A stretch of DNA of 64,000 bases from Sulfitobacter sp. DFL-14 (GTDB lineage: Bacteria; Pseudomonadota; Alphaproteobacteria; Rhodobacterales; Rhodobacteraceae). The translations under genes and the position numbers were made by a program. Where the stretch lies: contig NZ_QBFD01000022.1 of the NCBI RefSeq assembly GCF_003335585.1, forward strand, positions 131,081-195,080, written 5' to 3'. The notes beneath the pieces were generated by a model, which was given only the letters and a program-made list of their open reading frames with translations, did no database searches and was not told the origin of the DNA. Shown piece by piece: positions 16,388 to 26,226 of the stretch; the first letter of the stretch is position 1; each line of letters begins with the position of its first letter.

Positions 16388-17428
16388 ATGCGATATCTGT
16401 TGACATCCGCCCTCTTGAGCGTCGGTCTGGCCAGTTCCCTGGCCGCCGCGCCGATTGCCGCAGGCCCTGTTACCGCCACCTCTGTCAACGCCCTGACCAC
16501 CGCCGATCACAGCGCGCAACTCTGGCTGGCAAAGGACAATGGCAAGGGGCACGGCAAGGATGCAAAGGCCGAAAAGCCCGCCAAGGGCAACAAGGGCAAC
16601 AAGGCCAAGGGCCATGGCAAGGACAAACAGGCCAGGGGCAAGGACAAGACAAGGGAAATTGCAAAGGGCAAGCCGGACAAACCCGGGAAAGCCCACAAGC
16701 AACAGGCCAGGAACGACAAGCCGGACAAGGCACTGAAAGCGGGCAAAGGCAAGCTGCGCGGCCCCGACTGGGACAAGCGGGCGGAAGAGGTCCTGCGCGT
16801 GAAGGCCCCTGCGGACCGCGACATGCTGACCCTGCTGGGTGGCGTTGCCCTTACGCTGGCCGGACCGCAACTGGTGGTCGCCGACACCCCGATCGAACAA
16901 CTGATCACCTATCGCAACTGCCCCCCTGGCCTGGCCAAGAAGACCCCGGCCTGCGTGCCGCCCGGTCTTGCGAAACAAGGCGTGACCCAGGAGCAATGGC
17001 TCAGCTACGATGACGCGGAATACGACCGGCTCTGGCTGCGGCAGCGCGACGATTATTTGCGGCGCGGCCTGACCCCTTCGGAGAACTTGCTGCTGCAATC
17101 GGCGCAGATCGCGCGGCTTTTTGGTCTGGCCCCTGCCCCGAACGGCCAGCGCTATGCGCTGATCGACGGGATGCCGGTGCTGCTGGATCAGGAGGATTAT
17201 ACCGGCCTGCTGCTGATCAACGAATTGGCGCAGGTGGCCGATATCGGCAACGGGCTGAACGTGGCGCCCACCGCCGCGCTGACCCAATATGAACTCAGCC
17301 GTCTGTACCGCCTGCCCGCCCCCGGACCGGACGTCAATTATGCGGTGCTGAACGGCCAGGTGATCCGGCTGAGCGACAGCCAGTACGAGACGTTGCAACT
17401 GATCCGGATTGCCCGCGCGGTGCTGTGA
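16388..17428 (+). CDS. Secreted Lys/Gly-rich protein with PPGLAK motifs
   Basis: This 346-residue protein has a signal peptide (MRYLLTSALLSVGLASSLAA, cleaved near AAPIA). Residues about 50-125 are a low-complexity stretch dominated by Lys, Gly, Asp and Asn (repeats of KGNKGNKAKGHGKDK type). Then comes a region with two related motifs, NCPPGLAKKTPACVPPGLAKQG, the CxPPGxAKK...CxPPGxAKKG pattern also found in RcnB-like envelope proteins. The C-terminal half (about 190-346) contains two similar segments (RYALIDGMPVLLDQEDY and NYAVLNGQVIRLSDSQY), each a beta-hairpin-like unit. It is exported to the periplasm. I do not recognise a defined function; a metal- or polyanion-related envelope role is a guess from composition. 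Confidence 0.7.
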   Translation: MRYLLTSALLSVGLASSLAAAPIAAGPVTATSVNALTTADHSAQLWLAKDNGKGHGKDAKAEKPAKGNKGNKAKGHGKDKQARGKDKTREIAKGKPDKPGKAHKQQARNDKPDKALKAGKGKLRGPDWDKRAEEVLRVKAPADRDMLTLLGGVALTLAGPQLVVADTPIEQLITYRNCPPGLAKKTPACVPPGLAKQGVTQEQWLSYDDAEYDRLWLRQRDDYLRRGLTPSENLLLQSAQIARLFGLAPAPNGQRYALIDGMPVLLDQEDYTGLLLINELAQVADIGNGLNVAPTAALTQYELSRLYRLPAPGPDVNYAVLNGQVIRLSDSQYETLQLIRIARAVL

Positions 17429-17462
17429 ACCGGATTGTCGCGGCCGCCGGGAGGGCGGCGCA

Positions 17463-17483
17463 CCGGGGGTTTCACACCCCCGG
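17463..17483. terminator. Hairpin between convergent genes
   Basis: CCGGGGGT (17463-17470), TTCAC, ACCCCCGG (17476-17483). It lies between the convergent Lys/Gly-rich gene and uvrA and could serve both strands. A TATATTTT tract follows on the plus strand a few bases later. Confidence 0.55.
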
Positions 17484-17522
17484 GACCCCCGTGGTATATT
17501 TTCGGAACAATGAAGCCCGGGG

Positions 17523-20399
17523 TTATTCTGCCGCCACTTTCGCCCGCGCCTTGGTGAGCATCGGCTTGAGGTATTTGCCGGTGTAGCTTTCCGCCACTTC
17601 GGCCACTTCTTCCGGGGTGCCGGTGGCCACCACACGGCCACCGCCATCGCCGCCCTCGGGGCCGATGTCGATGATATGGTCGGCGGTTTTCACCACATCG
17701 AGATTATGTTCGATCACGATGACGGAATTGCCCTGATCGACCAGTTCATGCAGCACTTCCAGCAGTTTGCGCACATCTTCGAAATGCAGCCCCGTGGTTG
17801 GTTCATCCAGGATATAGAGCGTGCGCCCGGTCGAGCGTTTGCTGAGTTCCTTTGAGAGTTTCACCCGCTGCGCCTCGCCGCCCGAAAGCGTCGTCGCTTG
17901 CTGGCCCACCTTGATATAGCCCAGACCCACGCGCATCAGCGCGTCCATCTTTTCGCGGATCGACGGCACCGCCTGGAAGAACGCCTGGGCGTCTTCCACG
18001 GTCATGTCCAGCACATCGGCGATGCTCTTGCCCTTGAACCTGATCTCCAGCGTCTCGCGGTTGTAGCGCGCGCCCTTGCAGGTCTCGCATTCCACATAGA
18101 CATCCGGCAGGAAGTGCATCTCGATCTTGATCACCCCGTCGCCCTGGCAGGCCTCGCAGCGGCCACCCTTGACGTTGAAGCTGAAGCGGCCCGGCTTGTA
18201 GCCGCGCGCCTTGGCTTCGGGCAGGCCTGCAAACCAGTCGCGGATCGGGGTGAAGGCCCCGGTGTAGGTTGCCGGGTTCGAGCGTGGTGTGCGGCCAATC
18301 GGGCGCTGGTCGATGTCGATGACCTTGTCGAGGTGCTCCAGCCCCTTGATGGTCTCGCAGGGGGCGGGCGTCTGGCGCGCGCCATTGAGGTTCATCGAGG
18401 CGGTCTTGAACAGGGTTTCGATGGTCAGCGTGGATTTGCCGCCGCCCGACACGCCGGTGACGCAGACAAATTGCCCCAGGGGGAAATCCACCGTGACATT
18501 CTGCAGGTTGTTGCCGCTCGCCTTGACCACCTGCACGTTCTTTTTCTTGCCCTTGCGGCGGGTTGCCGGGATCGGGATTTCGCGCTTGCCGGTCAGATAT
18601 TGGCCGGTGATCGAATTGGGGTCTGCCGCCACCTGATCGGGCGTGCCATGGCTGACCACCTGTCCGCCGTGCACCCCGGCCCCCGGCCCGATGTCAAAGA
18701 CATAATCCGCCTCGCGGATCGCTTCCTCGTCATGTTCCACCACGATCACGGTATTGCCCTGATCGCGCAGGTTCTTCAGCGTCTGCAAAAGCCGGTCATT
18801 GTCGCGCTGGTGCAGCCCGATGGAAGGTTCGTCAAGGACGTAGAGCACCCCGGTCAGGCCGGAGCCGATCTGGCTGGCAAGCCGGATGCGCTGGCTTTCG
18901 CCGCCCGACAAGGTGCCGCTGGAGCGCGCCAGTGTCAGGTATTCAAGCCCCACGTTATTGAGGAAACCCAGACGCTCGCGGATTTCCTTCAGGATGGCGC
19001 GGGCGATCTCGTTTTTCTGCTGCGTCAGCGCCGCCGGCACCGTGTTGCACCAGTCGAAGGCCTCGCGGATCGACATCTGCACCACCTGGCCTGCATGTTT
19101 CAGATCATCCGCCGGGCCGATCTTGACCGCCAGCGCCTCTGCCCGCAGGCGGTAGCCGCCGCAGGTGCCACAGGGGCGGTTGTTCTGATAGCGCTCGAAT
19201 TCCTCGCGGATCCAGTTCGAATCCGTCTCGCGATAGCGGCGTTCCATGTTGGGGATCACCCCTTCGAAGACGCGCGTCACCTCATAGACGCGCCCGCCCT
19301 CGTCATAGCGGAACTTGATCTCTTCCTTGCCGGACCCATAGAGGAACACCTGCTGCACCTGCTCGGGCAGGTCTTTCCAGCGGGTCTGTTGGTTGAATTC
19401 GTAATGTTTCGCGATCGCCTCGATGGTCTGCTTGAAATAGGGGCTCTTGCCCTTGCGCCAGGGGGCCAGCGCGCCGTCATAGATCTTCAGGTTCTGGTCC
19501 GGCACCACCAGACGCTCGTCAAAGAACAGCTCAACCCCCAGCCCGTCGCAGGAGGGGCAGGCCCCGAAAGGCGCGTTGAAGGAAAACAGCCGCGGCTCGA
19601 TTTCGGGAATGGTGAAACCGCTGACCGGACAGGCGAATTTCTCCGAAAACGTATGGCGCTCGGGCTCTCCCTCTGCCGGAGCAGTTTCCAGGATGGCGAT
19701 GCCATCGGCCAGATCAAGCGCGGTGCGCAGGGAGTCTGCCAGCCGCGTCTCCAGCCCCTCGCGGACCACGATCCGGTCCACCACCACGTCGATGTCATGG
19801 CGGAACTTCTTGTCCAGCGTGGGCGGTTCGTCCAGCTCGTGGAACGCGCCGTCGACCTTGACCCGCTGGAAGCCCTGCTTGCGCAGCTCGATGAATTCCT
19901 TGCGGTATTCGCCCTTGCGGTCGCGCACGATCGGGGCCAGCAGATAGGCGCGGGTCCCCTCCTCCATGGTCATGATCCGGTCAACCATGTCCTGCACCTG
20001 CTGCGCCTCGATCGGCTTGCCGGTCTCCGGGGAGTAGGGCGTGCCGACCCGCGCAAACAGCAGGCGCATGTAGTCATAGATCTCCGTCACCGTGCCGACG
20101 GTGGAGCGCGGATTCTTGCTGGTTGTCTTCTGTTCGATGGAAATCGCCGGGGACAGCCCGCTGATGTGATCCACATCGGGCTTCTGCATCATGTCGAGGA
20201 ACTGCCGCGCATAGGCGCTGAGCGATTCGACATAGCGGCGCTGCCCTTCGGCATAGATTGTGTCGAAGGCGAGCGAGGATTTCCCCGAGCCGGAAAGCCC
20301 GGTGATAACAACCAGTTGGTCGCGCGGAATATCCACGTCGATGTTCTTGAGATTGTGTTCGCGCGCGCCGCGCACTTCGATATTTTTCAGCTCAGCCAT
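17523..20399 (-). CDS. uvrA: Excinuclease ABC subunit A
   Basis: This 958-residue protein is the DNA damage-recognition ATPase of nucleotide excision repair. It begins [20 protein letters not shown]. The first Walker A is [12 protein letters not shown] (about 33-44). The first zinc module has CPVSG...CPSCDGLG, the second ABC ATPase has Walker [14 protein letters not shown], the second zinc module [11 protein letters not shown]...CETCKGARY, and there are two ABC signatures, [15 protein letters not shown] and [14 protein letters not shown]. The length (about 940-960) is normal. It acts with UvrB and UvrC in the cytosol. It is a single gene with an upstream 80-bp gap to the MFS gene; no SOS box (GTTC-type in this group) is evident right before the start. 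Confidence 0.97.
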   Translation of the reverse strand: MAELKNIEVRGAREHNLKNIDVDIPRDQLVVITGLSGSGKSSLAFDTIYAEGQRRYVESLSAYARQFLDMMQKPDVDHISGLSPAISIEQKTTSKNPRSTVGTVTEIYDYMRLLFARVGTPYSPETGKPIEAQQVQDMVDRIMTMEEGTRAYLLAPIVRDRKGEYRKEFIELRKQGFQRVKVDGAFHELDEPPTLDKKFRHDIDVVVDRIVVREGLETRLADSLRTALDLADGIAILETAPAEGEPERHTFSEKFACPVSGFTIPEIEPRLFSFNAPFGACPSCDGLGVELFFDERLVVPDQNLKIYDGALAPWRKGKSPYFKQTIEAIAKHYEFNQQTRWKDLPEQVQQVFLYGSGKEEIKFRYDEGGRVYEVTRVFEGVIPNMERRYRETDSNWIREEFERYQNNRPCGTCGGYRLRAEALAVKIGPADDLKHAGQVVQMSIREAFDWCNTVPAALTQQKNEIARAILKEIRERLGFLNNVGLEYLTLARSSGTLSGGESQRIRLASQIGSGLTGVLYVLDEPSIGLHQRDNDRLLQTLKNLRDQGNTVIVVEHDEEAIREADYVFDIGPGAGVHGGQVVSHGTPDQVAADPNSITGQYLTGKREIPIPATRRKGKKKNVQVVKASGNNLQNVTVDFPLGQFVCVTGVSGGGKSTLTIETLFKTASMNLNGARQTPAPCETIKGLEHLDKVIDIDQRPIGRTPRSNPATYTGAFTPIRDWFAGLPEAKARGYKPGRFSFNVKGGRCEACQGDGVIKIEMHFLPDVYVECETCKGARYNRETLEIRFKGKSIADVLDMTVEDAQAFFQAVPSIREKMDALMRVGLGYIKVGQQATTLSGGEAQRVKLSKELSKRSTGRTLYILDEPTTGLHFEDVRKLLEVLHELVDQGNSVIVIEHNLDVVKTADHIIDIGPEGGDGGGRVVATGTPEEVAEVAESYTGKYLKPMLTKARAKVAAE

Positions 20400-20479
20400 A
20401 CAGCACCCCGTTTCCCGGTTTCTACATAGGCGCGGACGCGGGATTCTCCAATGATAAAATAAGAACTAAAGAAGAACAT

Positions 20480-21640
20480 TCAGGCGGCGCGGCGCTGCCC
20501 CAGCCACAGGTGGACCAGCAGCCCGGCCAGGAAAGCGCCCCCCGCCAGCACCGGCAGCGCGGCATAGCCCAGCCAGATCAACCCGGCGGCCATCACCGGC
20601 GTGCCGATGGTATTGCCCAGGTTGCCCATCTGCGCCATCGCTCCGTTGGCCCGGGCCTGGGAAGCGGCGGTATCGTTCAATTGCGCCACGGCGGCAAAGC
20701 TGGCCCCCTGGATCAGCCCCATTGCAGCGGCCAGCGCCAGACAGGCCAGCGGCGCGCCCGGACTGGCCCAGAGCCAGAGTGCGGCGGCAAGCGATCCGGC
20801 GAATCCCAGTTCGACCACCCGCACCGCGGCGATCCGGCGCAGCAGCGCCACCCCGGCTGTCATCGACACCGCGATGCTGACCAGCGGCATGGCCCCCATG
20901 ATCCAGCCGCGCAGCCCCGGATCCAGATAGGGCGGCAGAACCGTCAGGATGGAGACAAAGCTGAAGGTATAGAACAGCCAGCCCAGCCCCGCCGCGGATT
21001 GCTGCGGCGAACGGTAGATCGCCACATGGTCCCGCAGCACCCGCAACAGCGAAAACACCGGTTGCGGCCCCTCGTCCGGCAGGCGGCGCAGGCGCGACGA
21101 CAGATAGAGCGCACAGCCCGCCATATAGGCGCCATGGGCGGCAAAGACCGCCTGCGGCCCATAGGCCAGCGCCAGCGGACGCCCCAGAACCGCCAGCACC
21201 GCAAAGGCCACGCCAAAGAATGTGCCCCAAAGGGTCAGGGTGAAGCCGCGGTCCTTTTCGGCGCTGATCTGCGCGATCAGCGTCGGGGCCGCCACGACAA
21301 TCGCCAGATGCGAGGCGCCTTCGATCACCCGCGACACCAGCAACAGCGGCAGCGGCGGCAACAATGCCTGAAACAGCGACAGCACCGCCCCCAGCCACAG
21401 CGCCATCAGCAAGGCCCGGCGATAGCGGACCCGCGCCACCACCAGCCCGGCCACCACCCCCAGCAGGATGCCGACAAAGCCCACCAGCGACACGACAAAA
21501 CCCAGCGACGCCCCGGCCGCAGGATAGACCCCCGGCAGCATGTCGAAAATCACCGAAACCTTGCCATATTGCGCCGCAGCGCCCAGCCCCGCGGCCCAGA
21601 GCGCCAGGACCAGCGCAAAAGACGTCTGTTTCGCTGCCAT
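20480..21640 (-). CDS. MFS transporter
   Basis: This 386-residue membrane protein has about 12 hydrophobic segments, beginning MAAKQTSFALVLALWAAGLGAAAQYGKVSV. The loop between helices 2 and 3 contains GLVVARVRYRRALL, a relaxed version of the MFS A motif. The first half contains RVIEGASHLAIVVAAPTLIAQ, typical of drug/H+ antiporter helix 4. The substrate is unknown. It overlaps nothing and lies 12 bases downstream of the methyltransferase gene start-to-stop junction, so the two may be co-transcribed. It ends 80 bases before uvrA on the same strand. Confidence 0.85.
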   Translation of the reverse strand: MAAKQTSFALVLALWAAGLGAAAQYGKVSVIFDMLPGVYPAAGASLGFVVSLVGFVGILLGVVAGLVVARVRYRRALLMALWLGAVLSLFQALLPPLPLLLVSRVIEGASHLAIVVAAPTLIAQISAEKDRGFTLTLWGTFFGVAFAVLAVLGRPLALAYGPQAVFAAHGAYMAGCALYLSSRLRRLPDEGPQPVFSLLRVLRDHVAIYRSPQQSAAGLGWLFYTFSFVSILTVLPPYLDPGLRGWIMGAMPLVSIAVSMTAGVALLRRIAAVRVVELGFAGSLAAALWLWASPGAPLACLALAAAMGLIQGASFAAVAQLNDTAASQARANGAMAQMGNLGNTIGTPVMAAGLIWLGYAALPVLAGGAFLAGLLVHLWLGQRRAA

Positions 21641-21652
21641 CTGCCCCTCGCC

Positions 21653-22213
21653 TCAGACCTTCTGCGCCAGCGCCCAGGAACAGATCGGCATCTCCGGGTC
21701 GTTCCTGATGTCGTCGGTCTCTGCGTCATATTCCGGCGGCCAGCGCGCTTCGAGGTTGCGCATCGCCACATGCCGGTTGCCCCATTGCTCCGCATGGATG
21801 GCATCGGGCGCGAAGCCGCCCTCGATCAGCAGATTCTTCAACCCCCGCGCGCTCCAGCGCGAATTGTCCTGCGGAGCCGCATGAAGCGGCACGAAAAACG
21901 GCACCGCAACCCAGAAATACCCGCCCGGGCGCAACATGCGATGGATATTGCGGGTGGCGGCATAGGGCCGGTCCAGATGTTCCCAGACCTGATTGGCAAG
22001 GATCAGGTCAAAGGTCAGCGGCACCCCCGCCGCATCGGTAAAGGGGTCACCGCAGACATCATAGTCGGGATAGCGGAACTGGCTGTAGGATTTGAAATCG
22101 AACCTTTTGCCCCATTTGCCTGATATCTCTGCACAATCCAGATCCGAGGGACCCAGGGCATTGATCATCCGGCGGCTGGCCGGCTGCATGACGACACGAT
22201 TGAGACTTACCAT
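21653..22213 (-). CDS. SAM-dependent methyltransferase-like protein
   Basis: This 186-residue protein begins MVSLNRVVMQPASRRMINAL. The fold is suggested by DCAEISGKWG (motif I position, without the usual GxGxG), FDLILANQVWEHLDRPYAATRNIHRMLRPGGYFWVAVPF (motifs II-III with the xEHL and LxPGG signature of methyltransf_11/23), and HAEQWGNRHVAMRN. The SAM-binding loop is thus atypical. An in-frame TTG at 22288 would add 25 residues but has no ribosome binding site, so ATG 22213 is preferred. The substrate is unknown. It is likely in one transcript with the following MFS gene. Confidence 0.78.
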   Translation of the reverse strand: MVSLNRVVMQPASRRMINALGPSDLDCAEISGKWGKRFDFKSYSQFRYPDYDVCGDPFTDAAGVPLTFDLILANQVWEHLDRPYAATRNIHRMLRPGGYFWVAVPFFVPLHAAPQDNSRWSARGLKNLLIEGGFAPDAIHAEQWGNRHVAMRNLEARWPPEYDAETDDIRNDPEMPICSWALAQKV

Positions 22214-22322
22214 GCCCTGCTTATGCCACCGGCCCTGCGGCCCGTCCATAACAAGAGTCTGGCACAACAAGAGTCGGGGCCGGGTCAAGGAGGCCGCAGG
22301 CCCCGCGCAGCGGCTTGTCCTG

Positions 22323-22587
22323 AGGCTCTGGACCCATTAATTCTATATGCTCAGTTTGACAGATTTTTTTCGCAGACCAGGAACATCTGCGCAAGAATAG
22401 TGGTTCTATTTCAAGCAGATGTGACGCAGGCTGCGGGAAAATCCGTCAAACCCGAAGGGCGGCGATTTCACTTCATTTCAACGCCTTGGGTCGCTTGCAA
22501 ATAGAACCACTATTGGCAGCGCGCCCCAAACCATTGAAATTTCGTGAAATCACCGCTGAGTATATAGAATTAATGGGTCCAGAGCCT
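22323..22587. repeat. 265-bp element with 32-bp terminal inverted repeats and interleaved inner inverted repeats
   Basis: Terminal arms 22323-22354 and 22556-22587 match inverted at 31 of 32 positions (AGGCTCTGGACCC at the outer end). Inside, three further inverted pairs interleave: B 22355-22367/22438-22450 (12 of 13), D 22396-22416/22493-22514 (21 bases with one insertion) and F 22459-22481/22534-22556 (19 of 23). The order is A-B-D-B'-F-D'-F'-A', so B, D and F pairings cross rather than nest. There is no open reading frame of note. It looks like a MITE or a structured RNA gene. It lies between the methyltransferase gene and lpd. Confidence 0.6.
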
Positions 22588-22775
22588 AAGGCGGTTCAGA
22601 CTCTGGACACCATCGAAACAGGTCGTTCAGGACGCATCGCGCCCTGAACACCTTCTCAGCAGAAATTCAAACCCTTCAAACCGCGCAACATCTGCCCCGA
22701 GGGGCTCAGGCCCGAAACAAACACCCATAGATCGTGTCGCGCGCAGCGCGTCCTTCGGATCACACCGCGGCGGGC
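22588..22775. other. Intergenic DNA downstream of lpd
   Basis: This stretch holds one hairpin, GTTCAGG (22625-22631) with CCTGAAC (22643-22649), and a GC-rich palindromic run GTCGCGCGCAGCGCG near 22737 just past the lpd stop. The latter may contribute to ending the lpd transcript. I see no gene. Confidence 0.4.
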
Positions 22776-24170
22776 TCACATGTGGATCACACGCCCATAG
22801 GCATCCAGCACCGCCTCATGCATCATCTCGCTCAGGGTCGGATGCGGGAAGACCGTGTTCATCAGGTCTTCCTCGGTGGTCTCCAACTGGCGGCCCACCA
22901 CATAGCCCTGGATCAGCTCGGTCACTTCCGCCCCCACCATATGCGCGCCCAGCAATTCGCCGGTCTTGGCGTCAAAGATGGTCTTGATCATGCCCGACTC
23001 CTCTCCCAGCGCGATGGCCTTGCCATTGCCGATGAAAGGGAAACGGCCGACCTTGATGTCAAAGCCCAGCTCCTTGGCCTTGGCTTCCGTATACCCCACC
23101 GATGCGACCTGCGGGTGGCAATAGGTGCAGCCCGCGATGCTTTCGGGTTTGACCGGATGCGGATGCCCGCCCGCGATCAGCTCGGCCACCATGACACCCT
23201 CATGGCTGGCCTTATGCGCCAGCCAGGGCGCCCCGGCGATGTCGCCGATGGCATAAAGCCCCTCGACCCCGGTGCGGCAATATTCATCGGTGACCACATG
23301 GGTGCGGTCCAGCTTCACGCCCAGGTCCTCCAGCCCCAGCCCCTCCACATTGCCGACGATGCCCACGGCGGAAATCACCGTGTCGAAATCGTGTTTCTCG
23401 ATCTTGCCGCCCACCTCGATATGGGCGGTCACCTTGTCACCGGCCCGGTCCAGCTGCTTGACCATGGCCTTTTGCATGATCTTCATGCCCTGTTTCTCAA
23501 AGGCCTTCTTGGCAAAGGCGGAAATCTCCGCATCCTCCACCGGCAAGACGCGGTCCATGACCTCGACCACGGTCGTATCGGCCCCCAGGGTATTGTAGAA
23601 ACTGGCAAATTCGATGCCGATGGCCCCGGACCCGATCACCAGCAGTTTTTTCGGCATATGTGCCGGCTGCAGCGCGTGCTTGTAGGTCCAGACCAGCTTG
23701 CCATCCGCCTCCAGCCCCGGCAGTTCGCGGGCCCGCGCGCCGGTGGCCAGCACGATGTTCTTGGCGGTCAGTTCTTCCGATCCCTTGTCGGTCTTGACCG
23801 TTACCTTGCCCTTGGCAGGCAATGTCGCCTCACCCATCACCACGGTAATCTTGTTCTTCTTCATCAGGTGGCCGATCCCGCCCGACAATTGCCCCGCCAC
23901 CTTGCGCGAGCGTTTGACCACCGCGTCCAGATCGTATCCGATGCCCTCGGCCTTCAACCCGAATTCCTTGGCCCGGTGCATCAGGTGGAACACCTCGGAG
24001 GACCGCAGCAGCGCCTTGGTCGGGATGCAGCCCCAGTTCAGGCAGATGCCGCCCAGATGCTCGCGCTCGACAATCGCCACGGAAAGCCCCAGTTGCGCCC
24101 CCCGAATGGCGGCGACATAGCCGCCGGGCCCCGCACCGATCACGATAAGATCAAAGGATTTTGCAGCCAT
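22776..24170 (-). CDS. lpd: Dihydrolipoyl dehydrogenase (E3)
   Basis: This 464-residue flavoprotein reoxidises dihydrolipoamide in pyruvate and 2-oxoacid dehydrogenase complexes. The FAD motif GAGPGGYVAAIRGAQLG is at residues 12-28, the redox disulfide is GGICLNWGCIPTKALL (Cys43 and Cys48), and the NAD motif is VIGSGAIGIEFASFYNTLG at about 180. The second FAD motif is YAIGDIAGAPWLAHKASHEG, and the C-terminal HPHPTLSE carries the catalytic His-x4-Glu. The length is normal. It is not beside the E1/E2 genes here. The 5' flank contains GTTTACCGTTAAACC near 24207, a short dyad that could be an operator. Confidence 0.95.
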   Translation of the reverse strand: MAAKSFDLIVIGAGPGGYVAAIRGAQLGLSVAIVEREHLGGICLNWGCIPTKALLRSSEVFHLMHRAKEFGLKAEGIGYDLDAVVKRSRKVAGQLSGGIGHLMKKNKITVVMGEATLPAKGKVTVKTDKGSEELTAKNIVLATGARARELPGLEADGKLVWTYKHALQPAHMPKKLLVIGSGAIGIEFASFYNTLGADTTVVEVMDRVLPVEDAEISAFAKKAFEKQGMKIMQKAMVKQLDRAGDKVTAHIEVGGKIEKHDFDTVISAVGIVGNVEGLGLEDLGVKLDRTHVVTDEYCRTGVEGLYAIGDIAGAPWLAHKASHEGVMVAELIAGGHPHPVKPESIAGCTYCHPQVASVGYTEAKAKELGFDIKVGRFPFIGNGKAIALGEESGMIKTIFDAKTGELLGAHMVGAEVTELIQGYVVGRQLETTEEDLMNTVFPHPTLSEMMHEAVLDAYGRVIHM

Positions 24171-24257
24171 TCTCGAGGTCCTCGCAATGTGACAGACAGA
24201 TATAGTTTACCGTTAAACCACTTTTTGATCTGTCACAACCGCGAGAACTGAAAGTCG

Positions 24258-24845
24258 TCAGGCGACGGCGGATTCTGCCTGCAATTCGCGCAAAGTCTGC
24301 CCGTAGCCGCCATCGCTGACATAGGCGATCTCGCAGCTGGTGCCGGCGCGCGACAGCGCCTCGTTGCGATAGGGGAACCGCCCGAACCGCCGGATCACCT
24401 CGCGGTGCGCACGCGCATGCAGCAGGTTGTTCTCGCGGGTTTCGGGCATGCGTTCGCACATCAGCCGCACACAGCGGTCCTGATCACACAGATTCTCGGA
24501 ATGCATCAGCGGCATGTAGAAGAACTGTCGCGCCGGTTCGTCGATCTTCAGGTCCCAGCCCCGCTCGATCGCGGATTTCGCCGCCGCAAGTGCTGCACGG
24601 TCGCTGGCAAAGGCCCTGGCCTGACCCCGGAACATGTTCCGCGAGAACTGATCCATCAGGATGATGTAGGCCAATGCGCCCGAGGGATAGGTCAGCCAGA
24701 GCGAGAATTTGCCCTCGCAGGCCGCCTCCCATGTCGCCTCGAACCGGTCACGGATGGTGGCGTCCAGCGCGTCGCTGGCCTCGTACCAGCCCTTGGGGCC
24801 AACTTCGTCCAGCCAGAACGAAAGTACTTCATCAGGGCCTTGCAT
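24258..24845 (-). CDS. DUF924 family protein
   Basis: This 195-residue soluble protein begins MQGPDEVLSFWLDEVGPKGWYEASDALD. It matches DUF924 by WLTYPSGALAYIILMDQFSRNMFRGQARAFASD (residues about 49-82, typically ILLDQFPRNxFRG) and FFYMPLMHSENL (about 109-120). The fold is a TPR-like helical bundle. No biochemical role is established for the family. It is a single gene 87 bp upstream of lpd in the same direction. Confidence 0.9.
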   Translation of the reverse strand: MQGPDEVLSFWLDEVGPKGWYEASDALDATIRDRFEATWEAACEGKFSLWLTYPSGALAYIILMDQFSRNMFRGQARAFASDRAALAAAKSAIERGWDLKIDEPARQFFYMPLMHSENLCDQDRCVRLMCERMPETRENNLLHARAHREVIRRFGRFPYRNEALSRAGTSCEIAYVSDGGYGQTLRELQAESAVA

Positions 24846-24966
24846 GGATCACACTCCTCAGCTTGCACGCAATCTTGCGACCTATGGCAAGATCATCCCA
24901 CCTTATGAACATCTTAACCTCAACGGCGACTCACGATTTATATCAATTGCGACATGTTTGCCGCGT

Positions 24967-26226
24967 TCAACTGTTGTTTTCGTCATCCTGCTCGCTTTCG
25001 ATGGCATATTCCTGCGCATATTCGACGGCGACAGCCGTGGCTGTGGGGTATATGGCGACATAGTTTCCGGTCTCGTCCACCGGTACGGCGGGACGGCGGG
25101 TGGCGCGGTAGGTGGCATAAACCGCCAGGATCACGAAGAGGACCGCCGTGAACAGATAAAACCCGCCCGGCCCCAGCGAGGTTCCCATCATCCAGCCGGT
25201 GATGATCGGCCCCAGGATGGCCCCCAGCCCGTTGATAAAGATCATCCCGCCCGAAGCTGCGGCCATGTCCTCATGTTCGAGGAAATCGTTGGTATGGGCG
25301 ATCAGCAGCGAATAGAGCGGGTTCGACATGCCGCCCACGATGAAGGCGGAAATCAGCAGCAGCCAGAACACATCGCCCAGCATCATCCCCATGACCGAGC
25401 CTGCCGCCCCGATGGCAGAGGTGATGACGATCAGCGTGCGCCGGTCCATCCGGTCCGACACCCAGCCGATGGGATATTGCAGCACCACCGAGCCGACAAA
25501 GAAGGTCGCCACGAAGGTCGAGATCTGCGCCACGCTCAGCCCCGCCTCCGCGCCATAGACCGGGGCCATGCCGAACTGCGCCGAGAAGACGCCGCCCAGC
25601 AGGAACATGCCTATGCAGCCCAGCGGCGAAAACCGTGCCAACTCCCGCAGGCTCATGGGTTTGGTCGTATCGAAGGCCGGTGTCGGGCTGATCGTCAGCA
25701 GAATCGGCGTCACCGCCACGCTGACCAGCACCGAGGGGATTACGAAGAGCACATAGCCCGAAGGGTCCGCCGCCAGCAGCAGCGCCTGCGCCACGACGAT
25801 GCCCAGCGTCTGCACGATCATATAGAGCGACAGCGCCTGCCCCCGGTTGGAATTGTCGGCGGCATTGTTCAGCCAGCTTTCCGCCGTCACATAGACCGCG
25901 GAAAAGCAGAACCCGATCAGAACCCGCCCGATCGCCCAGAGCGGGACCGCCGGAAAGGTCGGATAGAGAATCATCACCGCCGAGATCAGCGAGGCAAGTG
26001 CCGCAAAGACCCGCACATGCCCGACCCGGCGGATCATATGCGGCGCCAGCCGCGACCCGCCCAGAAAGCCCACGAAATAGGCTGACATGACAATGGACAT
26101 CTCGAAGGTGGAAAAACCTTCAAGCGCGCCACGGATACCCAGCAGCGTGCCCTGCATCCCGTTGCCGACCATCAACAGGCACATGCCCAGCAAAAGCGCC
26201 CATGCGCTGGAAAGAACCTGTATCAT
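24967..26226 (-). CDS. MFS transporter, YcaD-like
   Basis: This 419-residue protein has about 12 membrane segments, beginning MIQVLSSAWALLLGMCLLMV. It carries GGSRLAPHMIRRVGHVR (A-motif region), RVLIGFCFSAVYVTAESWLNNAADNSNRG (the AESWLN segment characteristic of the YcaD-type subgroup) and IGWVSDRMDRR (second A motif). The C-terminal tail is acidic and cytoplasmic (EYAQEYAIESEQDDENNS). The substrate is unknown. It lies 121 bp upstream of the DUF924 gene; its own 5' side is the 600-bp repeat-containing intergenic region. Confidence 0.87.
   Translation of the reverse strand: MIQVLSSAWALLLGMCLLMVGNGMQGTLLGIRGALEGFSTFEMSIVMSAYFVGFLGGSRLAPHMIRRVGHVRVFAALASLISAVMILYPTFPAVPLWAIGRVLIGFCFSAVYVTAESWLNNAADNSNRGQALSLYMIVQTLGIVVAQALLLAADPSGYVLFVIPSVLVSVAVTPILLTISPTPAFDTTKPMSLRELARFSPLGCIGMFLLGGVFSAQFGMAPVYGAEAGLSVAQISTFVATFFVGSVVLQYPIGWVSDRMDRRTLIVITSAIGAAGSVMGMMLGDVFWLLLISAFIVGGMSNPLYSLLIAHTNDFLEHEDMAAASGGMIFINGLGAILGPIITGWMMGTSLGPGGFYLFTAVLFVILAVYATYRATRRPAVPVDETGNYVAIYPTATAVAVEYAQEYAIESEQDDENNS

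Noticed and set aside
17898-20429. 843-codon open frame antisense to uvrA
   Set aside because: Same reason: UvrA motifs are complete on the minus strand; long antisense frames arise from GC-biased third positions.
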